Positions 18,026-28,000 of a stretch of 37,089 bases of DNA are shown piece after piece (the first letter of the stretch is position 1; every line of letters begins with the position of its first letter). The notes beneath the pieces are model-generated. The model was not told the origin of the DNA, made no database searches, and saw only the letters and a list, made by a program, of their open reading frames with translations. Both the position numbers and the translations under genes were made by a program. Source of the stretch: Pseudomonadota bacterium (GTDB lineage Bacteria; Pseudomonadota; Gammaproteobacteria; UBA9339). The DNA is taken from assembly GCA_021781615.1 (NCBI GenBank), contig JAJXWM010000015.1:1-37089 (forward strand). Reading direction: 5' to 3'.

Positions 18026-19491
18026 TCTACTATTTCTCCTGTGTTATAGAAGAGCAGCATTCTTTCTATATCACGTAACTTATTGGCTTTTTGTGGTAGG
18101 CATTTAAATATCGCCAATGATGATGCTGCATCTTTTACTGTTTGTTGGTTTTCTTTTAATAGATCACCTAGGACAGCTTTGAAATCAGTGTATTCGTCTT
18201 TTATATATCCCACTACTTTGTCAACGTTCTCATTTGGTCCTTCATAGGATTCTAGAAATTTGCCAAAATCAATTGTTGTCTCAATAACCCCATCTTTTGC
18301 TTTTACCAGCTCCACTTTGCCATAACTTATGGTAGTTAAAAGGAAGCATGCTCGCCAAATTGATAATGGAGTTAAATGGAAAATATTGTCTGGAGTGTTT
18401 TTAAGAGTTTCCTCTAGGCTGTCCACGTCTTTCGCCAAGTCTGAACTCAAAAAGTCTAAAAATAAGGACATGATAATGGTATCTACTACCTTTTGTCGTA
18501 AACGTTCAGTATATTGAGTGGTTGGGTAATAGGGCGGGGTGTCTTGAGTATGTTGTTTTATTAACTTCTTTGATTCTTTGTACATTTTGTCAATGAAAGT
18601 ATCTAAGATGCTGCTGAATTCATCGCTGCTAGCAAATAAGGCGTAAGCCAGGGCTCGTAGCTCGTCCCAATTTAATATCAAAGCTTCTTCAGTAACGGTA
18701 TTTTGAATTCCATGCAGCGCATCATTTCGCTCCTTAATACGTTTTCTATCTAGATCTAAGCGGTCTGCTCTATCCAGCCAGTTAGGAATAAAAGCGATGC
18801 AGGTAAAACGATTTAATAAAGCGTCTGCTGTCGAACTTTGCCCATTTCTGAAAAATTCATCGTAAATCTCAAACGGATTTTTGTTGCTAGTGGAAAAAAT
18901 CGTTTCCAGCGGTGATTTAAAGGTGTTATGTCCCGTAAAGACGGCTCTTTCGTTTAAAAGACTAAGGAGAGCCGCTAAAACTGCTGGATTACCCTTATCT
19001 ATTTCATCGATTAATGCTACTTTATGATCGGCTAGACTATTTTCTTGGTTGGTTATATATATCCCTTTTCTTGCCGCATCGTAGTCTTGTCCGCCGATAA
19101 AAACTTGTTCGGTCATCATCTGATGCATTTGGATTTTAAATGGAGATTCTTGTTTGAGTAACCAGTCTAAGAAATATGATTTCGCTCCGCCGGGAGGCCC
19201 ATATAAAAACATATTACCTTTTAATAGTCGGGTAAGGTGCGAGGCATGATAGATAGAATCAAATTGTTTGAATTTTGTAGAAAAAACTTTTTTACGTTCT
19301 ATAAGGACAGGTCTTGAGTCTTGTATAAGTTTTTTTGCTTTATCCGATAACCCTAAAAATTTACCGGTTGCATCGTATTTCACCATGTCATAGGAGGAAA
19401 TGGCAAAAGCAGATGATGTATGAGTTAAGGTTAGAACCACTATAACCAAAGAGATGCTTTTTAAGATGCTGGCTTTCATTGTTTTTTTCAT
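18022..19491 (-). CDS. MoxR-type AAA+ ATPase with an N-terminal signal peptide
   Basis: Residues 1-30 form a textbook Sec signal: KK-rich start, hydrophobic core (SLVIVVLTL), and SAFA just before the predicted cut at residue 30. The rest is a MoxR/RavA-like AAA+ module with Walker A GPPGGAKS (98-105), Walker B ALIDEIDKG (159-167), sensor 1 FSTSN (199-203) and arginine finger LLNRF (225-229). A C-terminal lid and helical region complete 489 residues. MoxR ATPases act as chaperones that activate a VWA partner, here encoded directly downstream. Export of an ATPase is unexpected because the periplasm lacks ATP. Either it acts outside in a host, or the segment is a membrane anchor. ATG at 19491 has AAGG upstream; starting at Met5 would keep the hydrophobic segment. 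Confidence 0.88.
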   Translation of the reverse strand: MKKTMKASILKSISLVIVVLTLTHTSSAFAISSYDMVKYDATGKFLGLSDKAKKLIQDSRPVLIERKKVFSTKFKQFDSIYHASHLTRLLKGNMFLYGPPGGAKSYFLDWLLKQESPFKIQMHQMMTEQVFIGGQDYDAARKGIYITNQENSLADHKVALIDEIDKGNPAVLAALLSLLNERAVFTGHNTFKSPLETIFSTSNKNPFEIYDEFFRNGQSSTADALLNRFTCIAFIPNWLDRADRLDLDRKRIKERNDALHGIQNTVTEEALILNWDELRALAYALFASSDEFSSILDTFIDKMYKESKKLIKQHTQDTPPYYPTTQYTERLRQKVVDTIIMSLFLDFLSSDLAKDVDSLEETLKNTPDNIFHLTPLSIWRACFLLTTISYGKVELVKAKDGVIETTIDFGKFLESYEGPNENVDKVVGYIKDEYTDFKAVLGDLLKENQQTVKDAASSLAIFKCLPQKANKLRDIERMLLFYNTGEIVE

Positions 19492-19638
19492 AAATACCTT
19501 TATTATCGTTGATTGAAATATTTAATAATCTAATCTACTGGTTTTCCATTTATAATGGATTAAATAAAAAATAACCAGAGATCATATTTAAATTTTTATT
19601 CATACTAATACAGTTTATGCATATGTTGCACAAAAAAC

Positions 19639-19772
19639 ATTAAGAAAAGCTTAAGGGTCAAAATTAAAGTCTGTCTCTTGCTGTGTTAGACGTAAAATGC
19701 ACCAATTCCTAGTTAAGTTAAGTATAAGGATAGTGGAAGTAAATTAAGGAACGCTTAAGCAAAAATTAAAGT
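19639..19772 (-). promoter_or_regulatory. Cluster of TTAAG elements resembling PmrA boxes
   Basis: Two similar blocks (19639-19670 and 19743-19772) each hold TTAAG elements exactly 11 bp apart (19640/19651 and 19744/19755). The second block continues with TTAAA at 19766, again 11 bp on. TTAAG also occurs at 19713 and 19718. Read on the operon strand, the second block is TTTAATTTT-TG-CTTAAGCGT-TC-CTTAAT, close to the PmrA consensus of Legionella and Coxiella (cTTAATatT-N2-cTTAATatT). It lies 148-281 bp upstream of the MoxR-type start. Eleven-base direct repeats are typical of OmpR-family regulators. No regulator gene is in the window. Confidence 0.5.
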
Positions 19773-19838
19773 AGTATTATGTGTTTAAAATCAATCTGTT
19801 GCCAGGAGAAAGACAAAGTTTTTCATGTTTTTCTGGTT

Positions 19839-19915
19839 TGGGGTGAGCGACGGGAATCGAACCCGCGACAACCGGAATCACAATCCGGGGCTCTACCAAT
19901 TGAGCTACGCTCACC
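19839..19915 (-). tRNA. tRNA-His (GTG)
   Basis: Cloverleaf on the minus strand with acceptor GTGAGCG pairing CGCTCAC, D-arm AGCTCAATTGGTAGAGC, anticodon GTG in ATTGTGATT, T-loop GTTCGATTC, and encoded CCA. The extra 5' G opposite C73, which marks tRNA-His, is present (19915 with 19842). It is transcribed towards the MoxR operon. Confidence 0.97.
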
Positions 19916-20121
19916 ACTATACATCTTTTCAGCAATATTAGAAATCCAGCAATCGTTTCTGATGCCGCATGTCTCGGCCAAAACGATAATATTTCTTGGC
20001 CCCGTCTAAAAGCGTGATGGGGCGACATCCTGTTATTTTGCGAACATCTTCCATTAACACATCTTATCAGTAAATCCAGAAAGCTATCAACCATCCATGG
20101 TGCTTTTCTTCAACAAATTTC

Positions 20122-20198
20122 TGGCGTGCCCGACAGGATTTGAACCTGTGACCCCCGGCTTAGAAGGCCGGTGCTCTATCCAACTGAGCTACGGGCAC
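20122..20198 (-). tRNA. tRNA-Arg (TCT)
   Basis: Cloverleaf on the minus strand: acceptor GTGCCCG pairing CGGGCAC, D-arm AGCTCAGTTGGATAGAGC, anticodon TCT in CTTCTAA, T-arm CACAGGTTCAAATCCTGT, discriminator G and encoded CCA. It lies upstream of tRNA-His on the same strand, and the two probably share a transcript. The 233 bp between it and the Fic gene hold no gene that I can support. Confidence 0.97.
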
Positions 20199-20431
20199 AT
20201 CCGCTACAGCATTGGCGTGTGCGCGATTATTTAATTTCACCTGAATCAATTTGTGGGGTTACAATAAGCCGCACCCCAAATAGTTACCCTGCAAAATGTA
20301 TCAAATATACAAAGTGTTATTATATTTGTCCAGGCATTTTATTCCAGCTGCTACTCACCACACTTTTATTTATGCAGCAAATCCGATTTTAGGTACTACT
20401 GGCAATAGTCCCATAAGATATTTTTTTATGG

Positions 20432-21568
20432 TTATTTTTTTAGAGTATTCAGATATTCTCTGAAAGCAAAAATACGATTGCGCTTGTGCCCGGTGGTTTC
20501 TTGTAGTATTCCAAGCCTAACAAAATCTGCGATCAAATCGTTGCTTGCTTTAGGAGTGAGTTCGACGATCTTAGCCACGGTTTGGGCTGAAATAACTGGC
20601 TTTTGAAAAAGCGCCTCCAGCAGTTTTTGAGCACTTTTTGTTTTTCTACCTAAGGTGGGAATTCTTTCCGTGACAATACGTTCTTTAATTGCCAAAATGT
20701 CTTGCAATAATTGGATTGCTTCAATTGCCGTAGTTTCTACTGCTTCCAGGAAAAAAAGTATCCATCCCACAAGATCATTCTTTTCGCGTACAAGAGTAAG
20801 TTTGTCATAATACAGGCTTTTATGTTTTTCAAAAAAATTAGAAATATATAAAAGTGGTTTTTCTAGTACACCAGTGCTTACAAAATACAGGGGGATAAGC
20901 AGTCGGCCTGTTCTGCCATTGCCATCCAAAAAAGGATGAATTGTCTCAAATTGATAATGCACAATGGCGATCTTTATTAAATGAGGAACATGAATTTTGT
21001 CGTTATGAATAAATTTTTCTATATCTGACATGAGCTTGTCTAAACATTCAGCGCTTGGTGGTATAAACACGGCGTTTTTTAAACTAACCCCGCCTATCCA
21101 ATTTTGGCTTTTTCTAAACTCCCCAGGGTTTTTTTGCCGGCCTCTCACGGAGGTAAGAAGTATTTTATGTGCTTTTTTGATTAAGCGATTAGAAAGAGGG
21201 ATTTTTTTTAACTCTAACAGCGCAAAATTCAATGATTTTACATATTGAGTAGTTTCAACCCAGTCATCTCGATGTTCGGTATCGATATCTAGCTTTTCGG
21301 AGAAGGCCTCTTCGATATTGGTTTTAGTTCCTTCAATACGGCTCGAAGTGACTGCTTCTTTCATTACATAAGATTGAATAAAGAGGTCAATATTAGGCAC
21401 AAATTTTGCAAAGGAATTAAGTTCCCCTAAGTGCAGCGAAACAGCTTCTAAGCGTTTTTGTATTTTTGCGTCTGAGATAGTCCATGGATGATTAATTTGT
21501 TCTGGCAGAAAATAACTATATTCATAGCTTTTCTTATAATTACCTGAAATGTAATCTTTAATATCCAT
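20432..21568 (-). CDS. Fic family protein, class II, with C-terminal winged helix
   Basis: Fic enzymes transfer AMP (or another nucleotide part) from a nucleotide to target hydroxyls. The core motif HPFLDGNGRTGR is complete at 211-222, including the catalytic His and the phosphate-binding Arg residues. An N-terminal inhibitory helix matches (S/T)xxxE(G/N) as SSRIEG at 75-80, which makes this class II and autoinhibited. The flap (GGVSLKNAVFIPP, about 159-171) is present. The last 70 residues form a winged-helix DNA-binding domain (TVAKIVELTPKASNDLI). This architecture is common on bacterial chromosomes and is usually housekeeping or self-regulatory rather than a secreted effector; no signal peptide is present. 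378 residues is a normal length. A 15-bp palindrome lies upstream. Confidence 0.94.
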   Translation of the reverse strand: MDIKDYISGNYKKSYEYSYFLPEQINHPWTISDAKIQKRLEAVSLHLGELNSFAKFVPNIDLFIQSYVMKEAVTSSRIEGTKTNIEEAFSEKLDIDTEHRDDWVETTQYVKSLNFALLELKKIPLSNRLIKKAHKILLTSVRGRQKNPGEFRKSQNWIGGVSLKNAVFIPPSAECLDKLMSDIEKFIHNDKIHVPHLIKIAIVHYQFETIHPFLDGNGRTGRLLIPLYFVSTGVLEKPLLYISNFFEKHKSLYYDKLTLVREKNDLVGWILFFLEAVETTAIEAIQLLQDILAIKERIVTERIPTLGRKTKSAQKLLEALFQKPVISAQTVAKIVELTPKASNDLIADFVRLGILQETTGHKRNRIFAFREYLNTLKK

Positions 21569-21602
21569 GCTGGTTTCTCTTTATATAAAGTAAATCATAC
21601 TA

Positions 21603-21660
21603 ATTCTTATTTTAGTTTATATGGTGAAAGTAAAATAAGCAAGAACTTATTTTACTTTCA
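21603..21660 (-). promoter_or_regulatory. Putative operator of the Fic gene: 15-bp palindrome plus extra half-site
   Basis: TGAAAGTAAAATAAG (21625-21639) and CTTATTTTACTTTCA (21646-21660) are perfect reverse complements around CAAGAA. A third, partial copy, CTTATTTTAGTTT, lies at about 21606-21618. The set is 35-92 bp upstream of the fic ATG, where a repressor would overlap the promoter. Since the Fic protein ends in a winged helix, self-regulation is a reasonable inference. A terminator role is less likely: the stem is AT-only and lacks a terminal T-run. Confidence 0.5.
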
Positions 21661-21746
21661 TACACTCCGCCCATAAAACTTGATCAGGTTATATTGGTTG
21701 CTTTCAATATACACGATGTGGGGATCTGTCAGGGTTGCCCTTTACC

Positions 21747-21902
21747 ATGTCATTACCAACATCTGCAGCAGATGTTGCGGTTTATGCTAAGAACTCTTTA
21801 AAGATTGATTCCTCTGGGGCGGCCAATGTTAAATATTATGGCAGGCCCAAAAATGTTGTGCGTAATGTCTCTGGAATGGCTGATATAAGCAATATGGATT
21901 AA
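21747..21902 (+). pseudogene. C-terminal remnant of a DUF2807 (GIN-domain) protein
   Basis: A 51-codon frame reading ADVAVYAKNSLKIDSSGAA, then NVKYYGRPKNV and VSGMADI. This matches the end of DUF2807 head-GIN beta-helix proteins, where SL-x-V-x-x-SG, V-x-Y-x-G-x-P and a final SG-x-x-x-I recur. Full proteins have about 200 residues and a signal peptide. The upstream in-frame sequence is open for about a dozen codons but does not resemble the family, and the ATG has no ribosome site. I take it as the remaining 3' end of a lost gene. A small hairpin (ATCCTC/GAGGAT, about 21917-21931) follows it. Confidence 0.6.
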
Positions 21903-22069
21903 ATGTCCCAACTATTAATCCTCGGCGAGGATGCTTAGATACGAATATTGTGTTTCCCCGTTTTATTTACTCACCGACTTTCTCCTGTAGTGTAATGGTC
22001 GGTATAGTTCGTCAAGTATTTTTATGTTTTATTGTACAAAAAACAACTCAATAAATATTGGGCGGTACA

Positions 22070-25000
22070 ATGAAGCAAAAAATAATATTGCGCAAATATC
22101 AGCATAAATATCCTGTTGAAAAAAGAGCTACTATTTTTTCTGGTTTTTGGTATTGGCGTCGTTCAATCTCTTGGGTGGTACTGGTTACATTTATTAGTTT
22201 TTTGCTTGAGCCGGTATTTGCGACATTTGAACCAATGGTTAATGAAAAAGAGCGAGAAGACTTTACCCAAAGAAAATCCGAAGCCCAAAATAATACGGGC
22301 GTGACAAAAATTAGGGAAAGCGCAGCAAAAGCAATTGGATTAAAAGAAGTTAAAATAAAAGCTAGCAATATAAAAGATTCCGATATCAAAAGGATTGGAA
22401 TAAAAAAAGCTAAGGCGCTAACAGATGGGATGTTTTTAGCCAAAAATAATTATCAGCCTTATCTCGAAGTTGGTGGAGTTAAATATCTTAATCAACATGT
22501 TAATGCCGCGGGTGTATACGATCTATTTCTTCCGTTACTTCAGACCGCCGATCAGTTGTTGTTTACTGATTTGCGAATTTTTGATCGTAGCGGCAGCGCT
22601 TTTGAAGGTAATGCGCATTTAGGTTTCAGAAAGCTATATCCAGCAAATGGGCAAATGGTTGGGGTTTATGCAGCATTTGACCGTAAACGGAGCAATAATA
22701 AAAACTGGTTTAATCAAATAACTTTGGGTGCGGAGTATTGGTATGGTAAATGGTTTATTGGTGGTAATTTCTATAAACCCCTAGGTAAAAAGCAGCAGTT
22801 GATTGACAAAAAACCAGTTTTTGCTGGTCGGTCTTTGTTTGTTACCAAATTATACGAAAAATCAATGCCGGGGATAGACGCAGAGTTAGGTTATGCATTT
22901 ACTGATAGTTTTACTGGATATGTAGGCGGATATTATTTTCGTGCTGGTGGTCTTCCTCCCATTGCCGGTCCAAAAGTTAGTTTTACTTATAACTATCATA
23001 AGCCCTATGGAAGGATTTTGGGTGTTTTAGATGGAGTTAGTTTAGAAGCGGGGGCAATGCATGATAAACCAAGAGGTGGTACAGCTTATGTTGGAATCAA
23101 ATTTAAAATTGGTTTAACCGCTTTAGATAAAAATAGCAATTTATTTGGGTTGCAGCGACACATGACGGAGCTTGTAAGAAGAGATCCCGATGTGGTGGTT
23201 GAAAAAATAAAAATTGTCGAGGAAATAGTTATACCAGTTGTGCCGCAAGTGCGGTCTACCTCAACCGATCTTGTGGTAGTAGAAAAACATAAACGTAAGG
23301 AAAATGAAAATCATTTTGAAAATTTAAATGAACAGGATATTTCTACGTTAACGTTCGACGACGCAGTCGACTATAAAGGTTGGTTAACAAAACAGCTTGG
23401 ATTATCAAAGGATATTTCAAAAAGAGAGGTGAAAATAGCCCATCGTGAATTTCGTTTTAAAAATCATCCTGATAAGTGTTATGCTGGCTGTGACAAAAAG
23501 GCGGCGGGGATTCTTTTTGCCAGAGGGGAGGAACTATTTAAAAAGTTAGAAATGGTTGTTAGCAACTTAGAGCTAAAGTCCGATAAGGGCTTGTTTAATA
23601 ATACCAAATCATCTTCACCGTCAAGCCCGACTGGTAAATACCAAACACCATCCCCAAGTTACGGCGCAGATTTTGCAGACAGTAGTTCTAAAGCTAATGC
23701 TAATGATGGTGCTGACGATAATCACCCTGACATCAGCCAAGACTCAGAGCGTGATCAACAAAAATTGGAGCGTGATCAAAAAAATAAAATTGCACTCCCC
23801 GTGCAAAGTCAAACAGCTGCATTTATAAATCAAAAGTTTCCAAGCGCTGTTTTCAATAATACCTCGATTAGTAATGTCAAAAAAGAGCGCGAAAAGGAAC
23901 CGCAGTTTGAGCAGATGCCTTTTCTGCCTTCAGAGGCTGTAGTCAAAGAAACACCCGCCGCCCAAGAAGCAAGTCAGCAAAACTCGCAAAAGCAGTCTTG
24001 GATTATTGCTCCTATATGGTGGGTGGATCATATATTCAATCAGTTTTTTGATATATTAATCCCGATAAAACCGGTGCGTGCTGCAGATATTTCTATCAAG
24101 AGCCATTATCCTTTTAATAATCTTACGGTACTTAGCAAAAGGGTTATGTACATAGATCCATATTCTGCAGCTCCGGCGCCGGTTAATATGTGTGAAATCT
24201 GCGATAATAGTGTGGATGCTGGATTGCCAGGGGGTGGTTATCCAGAGCCTCCGCGATTTAATTCTATAGGTAATGAGCCTGTATATAAAGCTGTGTTTAG
24301 TGATATGCCATCAAAGTTAAGGTTAGCTATCCAGCAGCAAATCACCGATTGGGTTAAGGCGGGTGACACTAATGCCAAGAAAAATATAAGTACAATTTTG
24401 TTTGATAAAATCAGTGATGAAACCGCCGCCGATTTGGTGCCATTTTTTAAGAGCAATTTAGCCCTCCAAAATAAAGAATTTTTAAAAATAACAGCAGTTG
24501 CTTTTGATCGACTTAGCAAGCATCAAGAAATATCTTGGAGTGAAGAAGAAAAGGATTTACTTCCTTTATTTGAGGTTACTGACAATCATTTTCACTTTTT
24601 GCCGCTTTTTATTAGAAAGTGGATGTATGGGATTCATGCATATGAGGTTGGTAATAATGAAGAGCTGTTGTTTAATCAGAAGCAAGAAGATTGGTTGCAA
24701 ATACAAATCGCTAAAATTGGTTGGGATGTTACTAAGTATTTCAAAAAAATAAAATTTTCGGATATCGATGAGCTCAAGCAGTTAGTAGAGTTTATTAAAG
24801 AAACTTATTTGACTGAAGGAGATTTAAAGAAGATTTTAAATAAACACCGTGAGCCTAATTCAAACGGGCTATCCATTAGTACTAGAGAGATTTATACTGA
24901 ATCACTTCACGGGTTACTAGCTAAGATTAAATTACCGTCAGCCTATAAAGAGAAAGAATTAAAGCGTATCGTTCAATATTTATTAGAAACAACCGATTGG

Positions 25001-28000
25001 TCGCCAGATCTTTTGTTCCGTTTTATCAGCAAAGGGGTTGAAGGCAAGAGTGGTAACAATATTTCGAAAATGACTCAAGTATTAGGGCTGATAAGGGACT
25101 ACCGCAGCAAAATAAAACCAACAACGACAGGTAGAAGTGAGCAAACAGCTGCCACCATATTAAGGACCAAATCTTTTTCTAATGCATTGACGCAAATAAG
25201 GAATCTGATCAGAGATAATAGTGTTTTCCGTGAAAAAGATTTTGCTTCTTTGATAGAAGAATTAATAAAGTTAAACCCAGGCAATCCCGACCTTAAGCAA
25301 TTTGTCGAAAGAGCCACCGCTATTATTAATAAGGCGACTTTAATCCGCAAAGGTGTGGCGCAAGTAAGGGGCATAACCAAGCCTTTGTCCCAGTGGCAAG
25401 GGTACGATGCGCTTTGCGAAATGGAAATAGAGTGTGAAGAAGAAAATAAAAAATCTAAACGCAAGGCTAGAGCATGTAAAAAAGAAAAGTGTGAGAAGTA
25501 TAATGATTATATTAAATATCGTAAATCTATTGGTAATAGTATAGATATTAATAAGATAGATGATATGGATGAAGCCATAGCGGTAATATCACAGGTTGTA
25601 TTTATGGTAAGTGGGTATTACCCACGGCCAGCTCAACTTTTGGGGATGCTGGCACAGGCAGAGGAAGGAAAATGGCAGGTAGTAAAAGAGGAAATAAGAG
25701 GGTGGATAGCAGAAATTGCTACAGGGGAAGGCAAATCTTTAATTAATTTCATGCTGGCTGCTCTTAAAATCATGATGGGTGTGCCAACGGTAGATATACT
25801 TAGTAGCTCATACGAATTGGCCATTCGTGATGCTTATGATGCAAAGCCACTTTATGATCAACTAGGTATTAGTGTTGATAATAATATCCAAGATGCTCAC
25901 GATCCTTATAAAAGCGAAGTCGTTTATGGAGATGCGGCCAGTTTTATTGCCGGTATATTAAGAGAAGCGGGAGCAGGCACAAGAAAAGAGCGAGGTTTTG
26001 ATTTTCTTATAGTTGATGAAGAAGATAGTATGTTTTGTGATAGCAACAATATGTTGGTATTGCTGGCATCTTCGTTACCCGGAGGCGGTGAGGCATTTAA
26101 TCAGCTTTTTACTTATATGCATGGGACAGTGCGCGATATCGCGGCTGAAGTAGAAGATTACCAATCAAGAGACAACCCAGGGCTAACTGGTTGTTATTTA
26201 CGAAGATCATTGTTTAATAATATTACTCAAATAGAGGAAGTGGCTAAGTTTTTCCCTGCCTTTAACTTTGCCGATGATAAAAATCGCAACATTGATAATG
26301 TTGAGAACGATCTAAGAAACATCAAACTAGCTGACACTTGTTTACAGTTTTTTGAAGATTACATGCGTAGTTACACTAAAAAACTATTGAATCAACCGCC
26401 AGGCAATCGTCTGGTTATAATGCCCAATTATTTAAAGGAGTTTGCAGAAAGTCAAATTAATACTTTTGTGTCATCGCTATTATCATCGTTTGTTTATAAA
26501 GAAAAAGTTGATTATGTAATTAAAAAACCTGGTGGGGGTGGTTATAAAGAGCAAGCCGATAGTTATACTACTCTCGTGATAGTTGATGGTCCAAGGATGG
26601 GTTTAAATACTGGAACACTATTGTACGGTTTATTGTGGGGAGATGGGATGCATCAATTTTTACAAATTCGGGAAGGTTTAACGATAGTACCAGAAAATCT
26701 TGTCAGTATTTTTATGTCATATCCAGGATACTTTTTTCTTTATCCTAAAATTGTTGGTTCCAGCGGTACGATCGGTGATGAGGAACATCAAAAATTTGCC
26801 AAAAGTGTTTATGGGTTAAATTCGATCATTATTCCAAGATTTACTTATAGAGATCTCACAAGATTTCCCACCATTTTTGCGCGTACCAAAGAGGAGTATT
26901 TGCAATCTATCATTAATGCTATCGATGAAAATAGTTGTCAAAGGTCGCGCGCTACCATGGTTATGTTAGATACTATCCAAGAGGTTGAAGAATATCGAGA
27001 TTATTTTTTAGAACTGCAAAAGAAGGATAAAGAGTCGATATGTTCCAATGCACGGGCGATTTCTTATAGCGAGGGCGGCAAAAAGGAGGCGGAAGTTATT
27101 AAAGAAAAGCTTAAGCCTGGAGACGTTATTTTTACTACGGCTATTGGATCGCGTGGTACTCATTTTAAAAATAACGCCGAAGTAATAGAAAATGGTGGAT
27201 TATATGTTATTGATGCGTCAGTTGCTAAGAACGGTAGAGGTATAGTACAGCGCAACGGACGCGTAGCTAGAAATGGGGAGCCGGGTTCGTATCAATCTAT
27301 TTATTATTTAGAAAAGCTTGATACTGAGTGTGCGGGTAAAAAGAGATGCTTAGAAAAAGAGTGTAATAGTCGTGAATTTCAAGAGTTAGAAGAGTGCCTT
27401 GATCAAGAGCTGGCAAAAAGGGACAAGCTGAAACTTACAGAAGATCGTATAATTACGGTGCCATCCCTAAAAATTAAAGATGAGCTGCGAAGTAGGTTTG
27501 CTGAGTTTCGTAGAGAAGCCAATTCGCCAACAGGTTATAAGCTCGTGATAAATCACGTAGATAACGGAGCACAGCTTGAAGATTTAACTTTGAATCTTTA
27601 TCAAGAGGAAGGAAAAATCAAGCTCAAAATTGTAAATAAACCTGGGGTTACCAATATAGATATAACATCCTTAGTTTCAACGATTAACCCTGATGCTAAA
27701 CGGAAAATTTTAGCTGTTTTATCCAGTAAAGATAGCAGAATAGCCGCTTTAAGTGGTTTAGATTGTGCGATCATTCAGTTTATAGCTGGAGGGTTAGGTT
27801 ACGCAAAAAATCCTGAAATTTATAATCTGATTGAATATAAAATTAGCAAGCTAGGATCAACAGAAGAGGGGACCGAAGAGCAGGCCAAAATGTTTGGTGG
27901 TGGAAAAAGTGGTTATCTAACTTGGTTACTTGAAAATGATGAGCGTTATGAAGATCTCTACCCTGAAGAACTAGCAAGCCTACCGTTAGAAAAGGTAGAA

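Noticed and set aside
19777-20094. Minus-strand frame of 105 codons whose start (FLDLLIRC...NRMSPHHAF) looks faintly like the end of a protein kinase domain
   Set aside because: It runs straight through the tRNA-His gene, lacks other kinase motifs and has no ribosome site; the likeness is probably chance.
20199-20431. Possible tRNA promoter and fic terminator
   Set aside because: Several AT-rich hexamers can be found but none has a convincing -35/-10 pair, and the hairpin near 20415-20435 is too weak to call.
25700-27300. SecA-like motifs taken as the housekeeping secA
   Set aside because: The motor is inside a 3149-residue exported-type protein with diverged motifs (RNGRVARNGEPGS in place of RGRSGRQGDPGS) and lacks the SecA C-terminal zinc motif; it cannot be the cell's normal SecA.
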